NCBI GenBank assembly: GCA_023014485.1
Contig: JAJOZX010000922.1
Coordinates: 749,001-813,000 of the forward strand
DNA length: 64,000 nt
DNA from: Bathynomus jamesi
Taxonomy: Eukaryota; Arthropoda; Malacostraca; Isopoda; Cirolanidae
Reading direction: 5' to 3'
The notes below the pieces were generated by a model, which saw only the letters and a list, made by a program, of their open reading frames with translations, was not told the origin of the DNA and ran no database searches. This document shows positions 17,593 through 27,509 of this stretch, one piece after another; positions within the stretch are counted from its first letter, which is position 1, and the number at the start of each line of letters is the position of its first letter. The translations under genes and the position numbers were made by a program.

Positions 17593-18543
17593 TTACATTA
17601 TTTCGGTGTGACATTGTTGACTGATCAGTATACCCTCCCTATTCCGAGATTCTTCAAAAGATTGTATAACTCGTGTCAAATCCTCATCGGACCTTAAAGG
17701 AATAATGCTTTTAAAACATATACAGAGTATACAGACAGACAGATCCCCATTATGTGAAGATATCTTTGGTTCGAGGAGTGAACGCCATAAAAATTTCGAT
17801 TTTAGCATAATGGGGAAATAACACTGATTGACATTTTTGGCGAGTATCTATTTGACGAGATACTACAACTCTCCATATATATATAAAATTCTAATTATAG
17901 ACACTTACATTTCTATGGTAGTCCCTTGCGTCGGGTTGTAAGGAGCGTCACTGCAAATATCTTCTACGGTTTGCGTTGAAAATAATTCGCCACAATCAGT
18001 CGCATTGAAAAGACTAATTGTGGTTAATGCTGCAGTATCACGTTCTTCATACAAGTCTGGGGAGACGTACAGGTCCATGGTGGAGGATGTGTGACACTGC
18101 TGACTGATCAGTATATCATCCATATTCCGAGGTTCTTCAAAAGATTGTATAACACGTGTCAAATCCTCATCGGACCTTAAAGGAATAATGCTTTTAAAAC
18201 ATATACAGAGTATACAGACAGATCCCCATTATGTGAAGATATCTTTGGTTCGATTACCAATTTCGATTTTAGCATGATGGGGAAATAACATTGATTGACA
18301 TTTTTGACTAGTATCTATTTGACGAAATACTACAACTCTCCATATATATATAAATCGAATTATGGACACTTACATTTCTATGGTAGTCCCTTGCGTCGGA
18401 TTGTAAGGAGCGTCACTGCAAATATCTTCTACGGTTTGCGTCGAAAATAATTCGCCACAATCAATCGCATTGAAAAGACTAATTGCGGTTAATGCTGCAG
18501 TATCACTTTCTTCATACAAATCTGGGGAGACGTACAGGTCCAT
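17593..18543 (-). CDS. Predicted spliced early-type gene with duplicated exons
   Basis: Inferred exons on the minus strand: 18543-18374, 18175-17909 and 17692-17593, totalling 537 bases (178 residues). Introns are GT-AG (GTAAGT donors at 18373, 17908; acceptors TTTAAG before 18175 and 17692). Both junctions are split AT|G and keep the frame. Exon 1 encodes segment A (MDLYVSPDLYEE...), exon 2 segments B and A, exon 3 segment B (SDEDLTRVIQSFEE), so it arose by duplication of about 480 bp. Each A end and the last B end read ATG TAA, the stop lying inside the donor. Segment A is acidic and carries CGELF preceded by IDxx in exon 1 (I-x-C-x-E) and TD in exon 2. The ATG context is ACCATGG. The family is not recognised; position fits adintovirus early genes. 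Confidence 0.68.
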
Positions 18544-18570
18544 GGTTGAGGAATGATTATTCACTGATGC
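17600..18570. repeat. Tandem duplication of about 480 bp
   Basis: The block 17609-18090 is repeated at 18092-18552 with about 90-95 percent identity by eye, including introns (the phrase AAAGGAATAATGCTTTTAAA and the ATTTTTG.C..GTATCTATTTGACGA stretch). It underlies the exon duplication in the spliced gene. Confidence 0.85.
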
Positions 18571-18592
18571 GAAAATAGCTACTGTTACTCCC

Positions 18593-18670
18593 AACTGAAA
18601 ATATCCCCTTTTATATGCACATTCGCCAAGCTCCGCCCAAAAGACCAGATGTTCGTCGTGATTGGCTGCC
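18593..18670 (-). promoter_or_regulatory. Core promoter of the spliced gene
   Basis: Reading leftward: a CCAAT box (18661-18665), a GGGCGGAG GC box (18631-18638), TATAAAA (18609-18615) and an initiator-like TCAGTT (18593-18598), about 50 bases before the ATG at 18543. A TGACGTGT, CRE-like, is farther up at 18691-18698. The TATA-to-initiator gap (about 15-20) is slightly short, so the start may lie a little downstream. Confidence 0.6.
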
Positions 18671-18699
18671 GATGTAGCTGGGTGGAGCTATGACGTGTA

Positions 18700-18980
18700 C
18701 CATTCCGCTATAACGGGTACGGACGAGTAATTGCATCTTTATATTTTCACTAATAGAATTAATGCTCTTATTCTCCTTTGAAAATTATTTGGTGATTCGT
18801 ATAGAACTTTTGATATTGATTCCAAATATGGTTTCAGAAGTTTTCTATCACCCATAGTTTTCGAGAAAATAATATTTCCATTTACTCAATTTCCCGCATC
18901 ATTAGTCACTAATGTAATCGAGAGGGTATAAAGAAATATATCATAATTATATTTTAAAAATAACATTCGGTTTCAACGTT
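18700..18980. other. Unassigned Polinton right-arm sequence
   Basis: About 280 AT-rich bases with no open frame, repeat or motif that I can support. Confidence 0.4.
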
Positions 18981-19735
18981 AAACTGTAGGTCTAAGGTGG
19001 TCATTACACATAATAAAATAAAGTGGTTGGCAGATAAATGGGCACCCTACGTGTCCTAGTGGTTAAGACGCTGGGCTGTTGATGGTTCGGAGTTAAACTG
19101 TAGGTCTAAGGTGGTCATTCCACATAATAAAAGAAAGTGGTTGGCAGATAAATGGGCACCCTACGTGTCCTAGTGGTTAAGACGCTGGGCTGTTGATGGT
19201 TCCACGTTAAACTGTAGGTCTAAGGTGGTCATTCACATAATAAAAGAAAGTGGTTGGCAGATAAATGGGCCCTACGTGTCCTAGTGGTTAAGACGCTGGG
19301 CTGTTGATGGTTCCACGTTAAACTGTAGGTCTAAGGTGGTCATTACACATAATAAAAGAAAGTGGTTGGCAGATAAATGGGCCCTACGTGTCCTAGTGGT
19401 TAAGACGCTGGGCTGTTGATGGTTCCACGTTAAACTGTAGGTCTAAGGTGGTCATTACACATAATAAAAGAAAGTGGTTGGCAGATAAATGGGCCCTACG
19501 TGTCCTAGTGGTTAAGACGCTGGGCTGTTGATGGTTCGTTAAACTGTAGGTCTAAGGTGGTCATTACACATAATAAAAGAAAGTGGTTGGCAGATAAATG
19601 GGCCCTACGTGTCCTAGTGGTTAAGACGCTGGGCTGTTGATGGTTCCACGTTAAACTGTAGGTCTAAGGTGGTCATTCCACATAATAAAAGAAAGTGGTT
19701 GGCAGATAAATGGGCACCCTACGTGTCCTATGGGG
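18981..19735 (+). repeat. Seven tandem copies of a tRNA-SINE fragment
   Basis: A unit of about 111 bp starting AAACTGTAGGTCTAAGG and containing GTCCTAGTGGTTAAGACGCTG (an A-box-like tRNA segment) repeats at about 18981, 19094, 19209, 19320, 19430, 19541 and 19652. The related complete SINE at 51240-51345 has a GGTTCGGATTCC B box; in the array most units have lost it (GATGGTTCCACG). The array looks like satellite-style amplification of a broken SINE. Confidence 0.82.
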
Positions 19736-19846
19736 TAATCTCTACTGAACTTCATTGCTAATAACTCTCAGTAATCGAATGACATCCCAAGTCGTACCTT
19801 TTCATTATAAATGGAATCCTTTATTTGAACAAAACTCTCGCTCTCT

Positions 19847-19884
<38 letters not shown>

Positions 19885-20122
19885 AAATAATTTGTATTGT
19901 TATGGTTTTAGATAATTTAAGCTCAGGACCTGCATTGTCTACATCGACTCCATCCGTGATATAAAAATAAATGCATATTTTATTTAATTATTTCATTACA
20001 TTTAACGAATGTAAATTATCTGCTGCGGTGGATGACTCCCCATCCAACTACCACTCAGATCCAACGTCGCTTAACGTAGTTGCTCGGCTGAGTTATGATA
20101 AAAGAAAATTATGGCAGTGGGT
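19736..20122. other. Unassigned, with (TA)n
   Basis: It holds (TA)n at about 19849-19880. No gene seen; the short open frame over the TA run is an artefact of the repeat. Confidence 0.4.
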
Positions 20123-20513
20123 ATGAGTAAGTTGTTTGATGTAATAGAACACAACATTCTACTCAATAATTTGTGCTGTTGCGGTATTAGAGGGTCAATC
20201 AGTGACTGAATTAAAAGTTATTTGCCCGATAGATATAATATGCATCAGTAAATGAGGCTTGCACACTAAAGCGTTTGCCAAACATGGTGTGCCACGGTAA
20301 ATTCAATTTATATAGATATGAGTAAGGTGTTTGATGTAATAGAACACAACATTCTACTCAATAATTTGTATTGTTGCGGTATTAGAGGGTCAATCAGTGA
20401 CTGAATTAAAAGTTATTTGCCCGATAGATATAATATGCATCAGTAAATGAGGCTTGCACCACTAAAGCGTTTGCCAAACATGGTGTACCACGGTAAATTC
20501 AATTTTATATATA
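20123..20513 (+). pseudogene. Two tandem copies of a LINE reverse-transcriptase fragment
   Basis: A 205-bp unit at 20123 and again at 20328. In one frame it reads MSKVFDVIEHNILL, followed by a GIRGSISD stretch: the DLSKAFD-V-H--LL motif A region of CR1/Jockey-type LINE reverse transcriptases, with a Glu/Ala-to-other drift and stops. Both copies end in the same AAAGCGTTTGCCAAACATGG. It is a dead fragment that was later duplicated in tandem. Confidence 0.7.
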
Positions 20514-20654
20514 TATATATATCATTATATTTCTATATGACACCATACAAATTACGCGTAAATATTTTCATTGTAGAAGTAATAACAATGACAATATTAA
20601 TATCTGAAGTCAGTGGTGATTTCTGCTCGAATAGCTTGTAGAAGGATAATCCCT

Positions 20655-20722
20655 CGACCCGAAAAGGTCTCTAGGGACACGATTCGAACGAAAAAGGTCT
20701 CTAGGGACACGATTCGAACTGA
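20655..20722. repeat. Short tandem duplication
   Basis: AAAAGGTCTCTAGGGACACG followed by ATTCGAAC occurs twice in a row (about 31-bp unit). A (GT)n run follows at 20745-20780. Confidence 0.6.
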
Positions 20723-20796
20723 TTTAGCTTCTGCCTTTCATCGTGTGTGTGTGCGTGTGTGTGTGTGTGGTGTGTGTGCATGAGTTGTTACTCGTT

Positions 20797-20800
<4 letters not shown>

Positions 20801-20836
<36 letters not shown>

Positions 20837-20996
20837 GGGGAGATCTCTCACCCGTTCTTCGGCCCGACCCCGTTTCATTGTAGAAATAATAATAATAATA
20901 ATGATAATAAGAATTGATGTGCAAGGTGTTTGCAGTTAAGATGTAGTTTGTGTGTAAAAAGTTATTTATTAATAAGTAGAATTTTGGCTTCATCTA

Positions 20997-21034
<38 letters not shown>

Positions 21035-21209
21035 CATAAGCTGTTTAAAAGAATGTATAATTATAGTGAACGAAATAAGCTAGTTAACCGTAAAATTAAT
21101 TATTTTCTATTATGACGTTTTCGAAGGTAAACTATGTTATTTGTTTCTTTAAGTTCAATGAAGTTAATGTTAAATTTGCTTCTAAACTAAAATTAAATGT
21201 TATAAAATA

Positions 21210-21260
<51 letters not shown>

Positions 21261-21627
21261 GGGGAAGATCTCTCACCCGTTCTTCGACCCGACCCCGTTT
21301 CATTGTAGAAATAATAATAATAATAACAATAATAATAATGATAATAAGAATTGATGTGCAAGGTGTTTGCAGTTAAGATGTAGTTTGTGTGTAAAAAGTT
21401 ATTTATTAATAAGTAGAATTAATTGGCTTCATCTACACTATATATATATATATGTATCATAAGCTGTTTAAAAGACTGATATAATTATAGTGAACGAAAT
21501 AAGCTAGTTAACCGTAAAATTAATTATTTTCTATTATGGCGTTTTCGAAGGTAAACTATATTTGTTTCTTTAAGTTCAATGAAGTTAATGTTAAATTTGC
21601 TTCTAAACTAAAATTAAATGTTATAAA

Positions 21628-21650
<23 letters not shown>
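20801..21650. repeat. Tandem duplication of about 420 bp
   Basis: Unit: (TA)n, GGGGGGAGATCTCTCACCCG, a (TAA)n stretch, GAATTGATGTGCAAGGTG, a second (TA)n, then ATCATAAGCTGTTTAAAAGA to AAATGTTATAAAATAAAT. Copy 1 is about 20801-21215, copy 2 about 21217-21640, differing mainly in TA and TAA length and small indels. Confidence 0.82.
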
Positions 21651-21675
<25 letters not shown>

Positions 21676-21679
21676 TATA

Positions 21680-22490
21680 TGTTATATTTGCATATAATCC
21701 ACTATATACATCTATTGTAAAACACTATATACATCTATATTTCAATTAAGTGTGTAATTATTTAATTCATCTACCATATTGTGGTACACAATGCTTATAT
21801 ATATATACAGGGTGAGTCAAAGTAGCGCCCGATTTCTGACAATTGATTGTTTGTTTGCCATTTGTATTACAGTGTACAAGAAGGTAGAAATAAATGAATG
21901 ACATGTTTATCTAACCATTTATTCGGGGGAAAATTATTACATAACTGTACCAAGCTGTTTTACTTGCAATTTTCATGACTTCCCAGAAAGAATCTGACAG
22001 CCGAAAAAACAGAAATCGGGCGCTACTTTTGACTCACCCTGTATATATATATATATATATATTTCTATAATTCTGTTTTCTATGGTTGGTTGGATAACTA
22101 CGTTATTTGTTTCGATAAGTTCAACTTCAAGGAAGCTCAAGTTAATGTTATATTTTGCATATAATCCACTATATACATCTATTGTAAAACACTATATACA
22201 TCTATATTTCAATTAAGTGTATAATTATTTAATTCATCTACCATATTGTGGTACACAATGCTTAATATATATATATATATATTTCTATAATTCTGTTTTC
22301 TATGGTTGGTTGGATAACTACGTTATTTGTTTCGATAAGTTCAACTTCAAGGAAGCTCAAGTTAATGTTATATTTTGCATATAATCCACTATATACATCT
22401 ATTGTAAAACACTATATACATCTATATTTCAATTAAGTGTGTAATTATTTAATTCATCTACCATATTGTGGTACACAATGCTTATTAGAA
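21680..22490. repeat. Three tandem copies of a 215-bp unit, one holding a MITE
   Basis: The phrase CATATAATCCACTATATACA through ACCATATTGTGGTACACAAT recurs at about 21690, 22158 and 22378. Copies 2 and 3 are full (22060-22275 and 22276-22490), also carrying TTCTATGGTTGGTTGGATAA. Copy 1 is interrupted at its TA tract by the MITE at 21808-22041, and copies 2 and 3 act as empty sites. Confidence 0.82.
21808..22041. mobile_element. Mariner-type MITE (234 bp)
   Basis: Inverted ends CAGGGTGAGTCAAAGTAGCG / CGCTACTTTTGACTCACCCTG with TA on both sides. No coding capacity. The left end lacks one A of the right end's AAAA. Confidence 0.85.
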
Positions 22491-22902
22491 TACATGGTGC
22501 GATCTGGCAACTCAGCACCCCAATACAAGGCGTGATCTGGCAACTCAGCCAGAATAGAGGCTTATAAAAGATCGAGAAGCTGGTGAAGGCTCATTCCCAG
22601 CTCTGCTCCAGCCGAGCAAGGACCTCTGGTCCTTCTTTTTTTGGCCCTTTGGTAAACCCCTTAGTGGCCTCTTAGGTTAGGAAAACGAAAATAATATGCC
22701 TTAAAGGCAACTACTCTCTCTCTCTCTCTCTCTCCTACAGGCGTCTCTCTCCCACCTTCAGCTCTCTCTCTCTCTCTCTCTCCTACAGGCGTCTCTCTCC
22801 CTCCTTCAGCTCTCTCTCTCCTGCATGTGTAACTACTGCATGTGTACCTCCTGCATGTGTGCGTATGTGTGTGTACCTCCTGCATGTGTACCTCTCCCCC
22901 CT
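22491..22902. repeat. Inner right arm: simple and short tandem repeats
   Basis: (CT)n at 22712-22735 and 22763-22782 with a repeated CCTACAGGCGTCTCTCTCC between, then four CTCCTGCATGTGTAC-like units (22825-22895). Two GATCTGGCAACTCAGC motifs (22505, 22542) echo the subterminal repeat motif of the terminal inverted repeats. No gene. Confidence 0.55.
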
Positions 22903-23273
22903 TGGCTGATTAGGCGTATATAATAATAATGTATGCAATAATACTGCTAAAAAGAGGTATCTGACAACCATTTACAGCCAACTGGCTGATTAGGAGTCTA
23001 TAATAATGTATACAATGGTATCGCGGTATCTGGCAACTCAAGCCAATTACGCCAACTGGCTGATTAGGAGCCTATAAAACAACGCCAACTCGGCTGAAGT
23101 CTTAATGTGCACTTGGCTCCTGCCAGGTGAACACCTCTCCTCCTCCTCCTTTCTCTTGGGGGATAACGCCGCCTCCAAGTTTCCCCCCCACCCCCCTTTG
23201 CAAAAAAAACCCTTTGCAACATTACATAATAACCTGCAACATTCTTGCACTCTCCCCTTTTGCGGCTATACTA

Positions 23274-23275
<2 letters not shown>
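22903..23275 (-). repeat. Polinton right terminal inverted repeat
   Basis: Reverse complement of 4283-4682 with a few differences: fewer TTGTTGCAAAGGGGG units and two extra AGG triplets near 23145-23155. It ends GGCTATACTACT at 23275 and is followed by the target duplication TATATA and (TA)n to 23313. Confidence 0.92.
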
Positions 23276-23327
<52 letters not shown>

Positions 23328-23329
23328 TG

Positions 23330-23880
23330 CAAACAACACACAGTATAATTAATGTAAAGAACGACGCTTGTGTAGAAGAGTGGCCGCACAAGATGAGGAG
23401 AAAAAACGAACAAATGATAAACGAGGCACCTCCCAGGAATCGAACCCGGGATCATCCAAATGCCAGTCGGGCATGCTAACCACTACACCAAGGTCCCCGA
23501 TCAGTCAGAAGGCGTAATTCTCCTGCATACGAGCGGAATCAAATGCCCTGAGGGGGTGTTCTTTCTCCTCATCTTGTGCAGACGCTCTTCTACACAAGCG
23601 TCGTTCTTTACATTATTATAGTGTGTTGTTTGCAGTTAAAATGTATGTATGTGCGGCATGAGAAGGTGCCCCCTCAGGGCATTTGATTCCGCTCGTATGT
23701 AGGAGAATTATGACTTCTGACTGATTGGAGACCTTGGTGTAGTGGTTAGCATGTCCGACCGGCAATTGGATGATCCCGGGTTCGATTCCTGGGAGGTGCC
23801 TCGTTTTTCATTTGTTCGTTCTTTCTCCTCATCTTGTACGAACGCTCTTCTACACAAGCGTCGTTCTTTACATTATATAT
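23330..23880. repeat. Inverted pair of tRNA-derived repeats
   Basis: Minus-strand copy 23340-23600 and plus-strand copy 23600-23875. Each has a tRNA-like core with A box (TGGTGTAGTGGTTAGCATG) and B box (GGGTTCGATTCC), and ends in a GTAAAGAACGACGC / GCGTCGTTCTTTAC inverted motif. It is a diverged relative of the array at 43978-45590. Confidence 0.75.
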
Positions 23881-23936
23881 ATATATATACACACACAAAT
23901 ATATATATATATATATATAATATATATATATACACA

Positions 23937-25583
23937 CAGGGTGTTTCATAACATGTGGGACGCACTGTCAGGATGGATTCAGGGCCTGAAAACAATGAAA
24001 AAAGTTTATATAAACATATGCCCGAAATCGCTTTGTTTCAGAGTTACAGCCCGTTGTGTGTTCCAGCAATTCTTTCCGCAAACTGTTTACAAACACTGCT
24101 TGCCTACAATGTTTGTGAGTGTGTACGAGACTTATTTCATGTATGGCCTTGCCGATTGTAATGTTTCGTACACTCTATGACATGTTTCAGTATCATTGAG
24201 TGTAGAGCCATCAGTCAGTCAGAGATGCATCGCGGTGTTTCACTGTTCATATTCGTAACTTCTTACCGTGAATAAGTGCAGTCCAATTAAAAAAAACAAA
24301 AAAAACTTAAGAAAGTTTTTGCTATTCAGTGATAGTGTGCATTTGAAGTGAGAATGGAGGCTTATTCAAACAGAGAAATAGCAGACATACATCTTATGTA
24401 TGGACTTGCCGAGTGTACTGCGGCCGCAGCAAGACGTCTGTATGCGGAAAGGTTTCCGAATCGCCGTCTGACAGATAAGAAGACCTTTCAGATAATAGAC
24501 GAGCGTCTTGGTGATACAGGATCATTCAACAAGCCACTTTCAGATGGTGGTAGACCAATCAGCGCCATAACTGTTGAATTGGACGAGCGGGTCCTGAATC
24601 GCGTGGAGGAACATCCTGGTGTCAGCACCCGAAGGATAGCAGCAGCAGAGGCTGTAAGATACACAACTCTGTGGAGAATTTTACGGGAACAACAGCTTTA
24701 CCAATATCACATTCAGAGAGTACAAGGCCTTACTGAAGCTGATTTCCCACCACGAGAGGCTTTTTGTACTTGGTTCCTTCAACAGTGTGCTCGCGATCCT
24801 CTTTTTCTATCCTCCGTGTTGTTTTCTGATGAGGCTGCCTTCACAAGAAATGGCTTCATCAATTTTCACAACACTCCTCACTGGGCTGAAGAGAATCCGC
24901 ATGCCATCATCCAGTCAAGACACCGACAACAATTTATCATCGATGTACAGTATAGGCAGGACTTATTGCCGACAACTTAATCGGTCCTTTTGTTTTGCCT
25001 GGAAGATTAAGAAGAGAATTGTATTCCAATTTTTTTAGGAATGATTTAAGCGATTAACTTGATGAAGTTCCTCTTGGTGTCCAACGTCGTATGTGGTTTA
25101 TGCATGACGGCGCTCCGCTTCATTTTAGTCGAGTAGCCAGAGACTATTTGGATGACCATTTCCTTTATAAATGGATAGGCCGTAGAGGACCCATTGCGTG
25201 CTCTGCTCGCTCCTCGGACCTGAATCCACTCTATTTTTACCTGTGGGGTCATCTGAAATCCATCGTTTACGTGACACCCATTGACAACGTTGAAATGCTT
25301 CGCGAACGTGTAGAACAAAGATGCCAGAAAATCCGAGCAATACTTGGAATGTTTGAACGCGTCAGGCAGTCCATGATGAAGCGTGTTCAGGCGTGTATTC
25401 AAGCGCAAGGCGGTCATTTTGAGCATTTCCTTTAAAGGAAAGGCGGATACTTGCTGGAACACACAACTGGCTGTAACTCGGAAACAAAGCGATTTCGGGC
25501 ATATGTTTATATAAACTTTTTTCATTGTTTTTAGGTCCTGAATCCATCCTGAAAGTGCGTCCCACATGATATGAAACACCCTG
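23937..25583 (+). mobile_element. Mariner-like element with long inverted repeats
   Basis: Ends CAGGGTGTTTCATAACATGTG and its complement at 25583. Inverted similarity extends for about 125 bp, through TATATAAACATATGCCCGAA. It sits in (TA)n/(CA)n. It carries a broken DD41D-type transposase gene and is 1,647 bp, near full length. Confidence 0.87.
24348..25435 (+). pseudogene. DD41D mariner transposase, broken
   Basis: ATG at 24348 opens a 210-residue frame with an N-terminal HTH region (YSNREIADIHLMYGLAEC ... DTGSFNKP), and the first catalytic Asp in VLFSDEAAF. The frame stops near 24980 and the rest resumes in another phase by 25091: MHDGAPLHF (second Asp) and SSDLNPLYFYLWGHLK. Counting from the second Asp gives 41 residues to the third catalytic position, which here is Tyr, not Asp (NPLY instead of NPLD). 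The loss of this metal ligand plus a frame break and several stops between 24980 and 25090 make it inactive. Confidence 0.82.
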
Positions 25584-26751
25584 TATATATTGCTGAAAAA
25601 AGTCGAATGGCAATGTTGTGAAAGCTGTTTACCATATTTACTTAATGTCTCGCACGATTTGAAAATTAAATTAAAACCACTTAATTTTATCTTGGACAGT
25701 TAACTCAACTAAAAATAACCCAACTTGATCTTACCCAACCCAGGATGGTCTGACTGTTTTTATATTGATGAAATTAATGTGACTTTGAAAAGTTAAAAAT
25801 AAGGAAAGTCGATTTCAGAGCACTGTGATGAAGACAATTCATTTTCTTTTGAAGTTGTAATTGTGTTACAGTTTTTTCATTATGTACTGCAGTGTTTCCA
25901 GAAGCAGTTAGAAACAAGAGGAAGTGATGACTTTTAGTCTTAAAAGTGAACAGAACCTTACGAAAGTGCCCTACATGTAGTCAAAATTTAAGCGAGAGCT
26001 GAAATAAGTTTATGGGAAGAACACAAATGTCCATGAGGAAATTTTGATTTTTCAGATAATAATATATTCGCTCTCTTTACAAAGTTGTCTCTAAAGAAGA
26101 GATTGAATTTGTGATCTTGTCACTCTTCTAGAGAAACTACATCTACATAACAGTTAGTGATGGTGACAGTTCGTATGATGAAGTAATAGCTGTAGAAAGA
26201 GTTGTTTCAAAACTGTCAGGCACTGTTGTCATTAATAAATGGGTAAACTCGTTTTCAAAATGTCCACTTTTCATTGCCTAGCCCGAAAAGTCCATTTTGT
26301 TTTGCTTTGAGCATCTCTGAGTCAAAATACTCAAATAGAGAGTTTTCTCACGAATGAAGGCACTTTGGAAAGACCGACCCAGGTCTTCTATTGAGTTGAT
26401 AAAAAGTGAACTAATGGTATCACACAATTTCAAAGTGTCATGTCTTAATTGAGTTTTTGATCTTGCTTATGCTGACAAAACTATGTTAAAGGCAGAACGG
26501 AATGAGAAAAAGCATAGTTCTAAACAGTGATTAGTAAAATAGTATAGGTTTATGTATTCCGCATATCTTATAAATAACAAGAACAAGTTAATTATTACCG
26601 TTATGTTCTTTTTTGGGGACCTCTCAGGGCAGGATGTCCCCGATTTCAGCGAGAAAAAGTTGGTAAACCCATCTTCAACGCAAGGCAGCAACGCGCTGGA
26701 CAAGACGTCTTCGCAACAGCATTTTAAAATGAAAGCTACTTCGTGGCCAGT
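25584..26751. other. No recognisable feature
   Basis: About 1.1 kb of AT-rich sequence with only short frames that resemble nothing I know. Confidence 0.45.
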
Positions 26752-26832
26752 GTCGTAACACCGCATCTCGTCGATCAGTGAAATTAAGCGACAGTGGGTC
26801 CGGAGAGTAGTTGGGTCGGGGACCGTCATCTA
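26752..26832 (+). pseudogene. 5S rRNA-like fragment
   Basis: It reads CTCGTCGATCAGTGAAATTAA then GTAGTTGGGTCGGGGACCGTC, which follows the internal promoter and 3' half of 5S rRNA with many changes. The 5' third is missing. A 5S-derived SINE head is an alternative. Confidence 0.6.
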
Positions 26833-27037
26833 CGTCCAGATTATATTTTGAGTGTACGCACTTTTCTTAATACTAATAATAATTTATTTGACAGAAATAA
26901 TATATACTTATATTATTTATTTTACATTACATTTACACACACACACATATATATATACTGTACATATACTGTACATGTACTGTTATATATATATATATAT
27001 GATGAATAAAACCACGAAGGAAAGGAAACACAGAATG

Positions 27038-27077
27038 GTGCTCAAGCGCTTTCGTCTAATGACATCCTCAGGAACAC
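27038..27077 (-). ncRNA. Hammerhead-ribozyme-like motif
   Basis: Same 40-base motif as at 32466-32505, on the minus strand, identical in core (CTGAGGA, GTC-ATTA-GAC, GAAA, GCGC). Confidence 0.58.
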
Positions 27078-27509
27078 TGAAGTACATAAAGAATTACAGC
27101 CTATATATAGGTTACAGAAAAAAAAAAATATATATATATACAATAAACGGAGAAACAAACTTAAAGGATTGTGTGAGGGGCACACAGATTTATAAGGAAA
27201 AACTATCGATTTTTAGCACAAGATTAAATGAATTGTTTCCAACCAATGTTATAGATAAAATTTTTTTTACAAATTTATACTGGAAATCTGCCCGGGTTTT
27301 AGCACTCTGCTCTTTTCGTATATAAAAATTGAAAATTATCGATTTTTAGCACAAGATTAAATGAATTGTTTCCAACCAATGTTATAGATAAAAAAATAAA
27401 TAAATAAAAATACAAATTTATACTTGAAATCTGCCCGGGTTTTAGCACTCTACCCTTTTTTTTGTATATAAAAAATGAAAAATAAAAGTTATTAGGGTGG
27501 CATACAAGT

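Larger units (their letters stand above)
4283..23275. mobile_element. Complete Polinton/Maverick (adintovirus-like) element
   Basis: A self-synthesising DNA transposon or endogenous adintovirus-like genome of 18,993 bp. Ends are AG (4283) and CT (23275), inside inverted repeats of about 400 and 373 bp, flanked by the 6-bp duplication TATATA (4277-4282 and 23276-23281); AG/CT ends and 6-bp duplications are Polinton hallmarks. Gene content is the full family set: protein-primed PolB, packaging ATPase, retrovirus-type integrase with chromodomain, adenain-like protease, double-jelly-roll major capsid, penton-like minor capsid and basic core protein. Early/replicative genes read left and virion genes read right from a divergent point near 11.6 kb. 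PolB, ATPase and integrase contain breaks, so this copy is probably not autonomous as read. The right arm has been invaded by SINE, LINE and mariner-MITE sequence. Confidence 0.93.

Noticed and set aside
25046..25579. 177-residue open frame on the minus strand
   Set aside because: It is the antisense of the mariner transposase and its long inverted repeat; the protein has no family features of its own.
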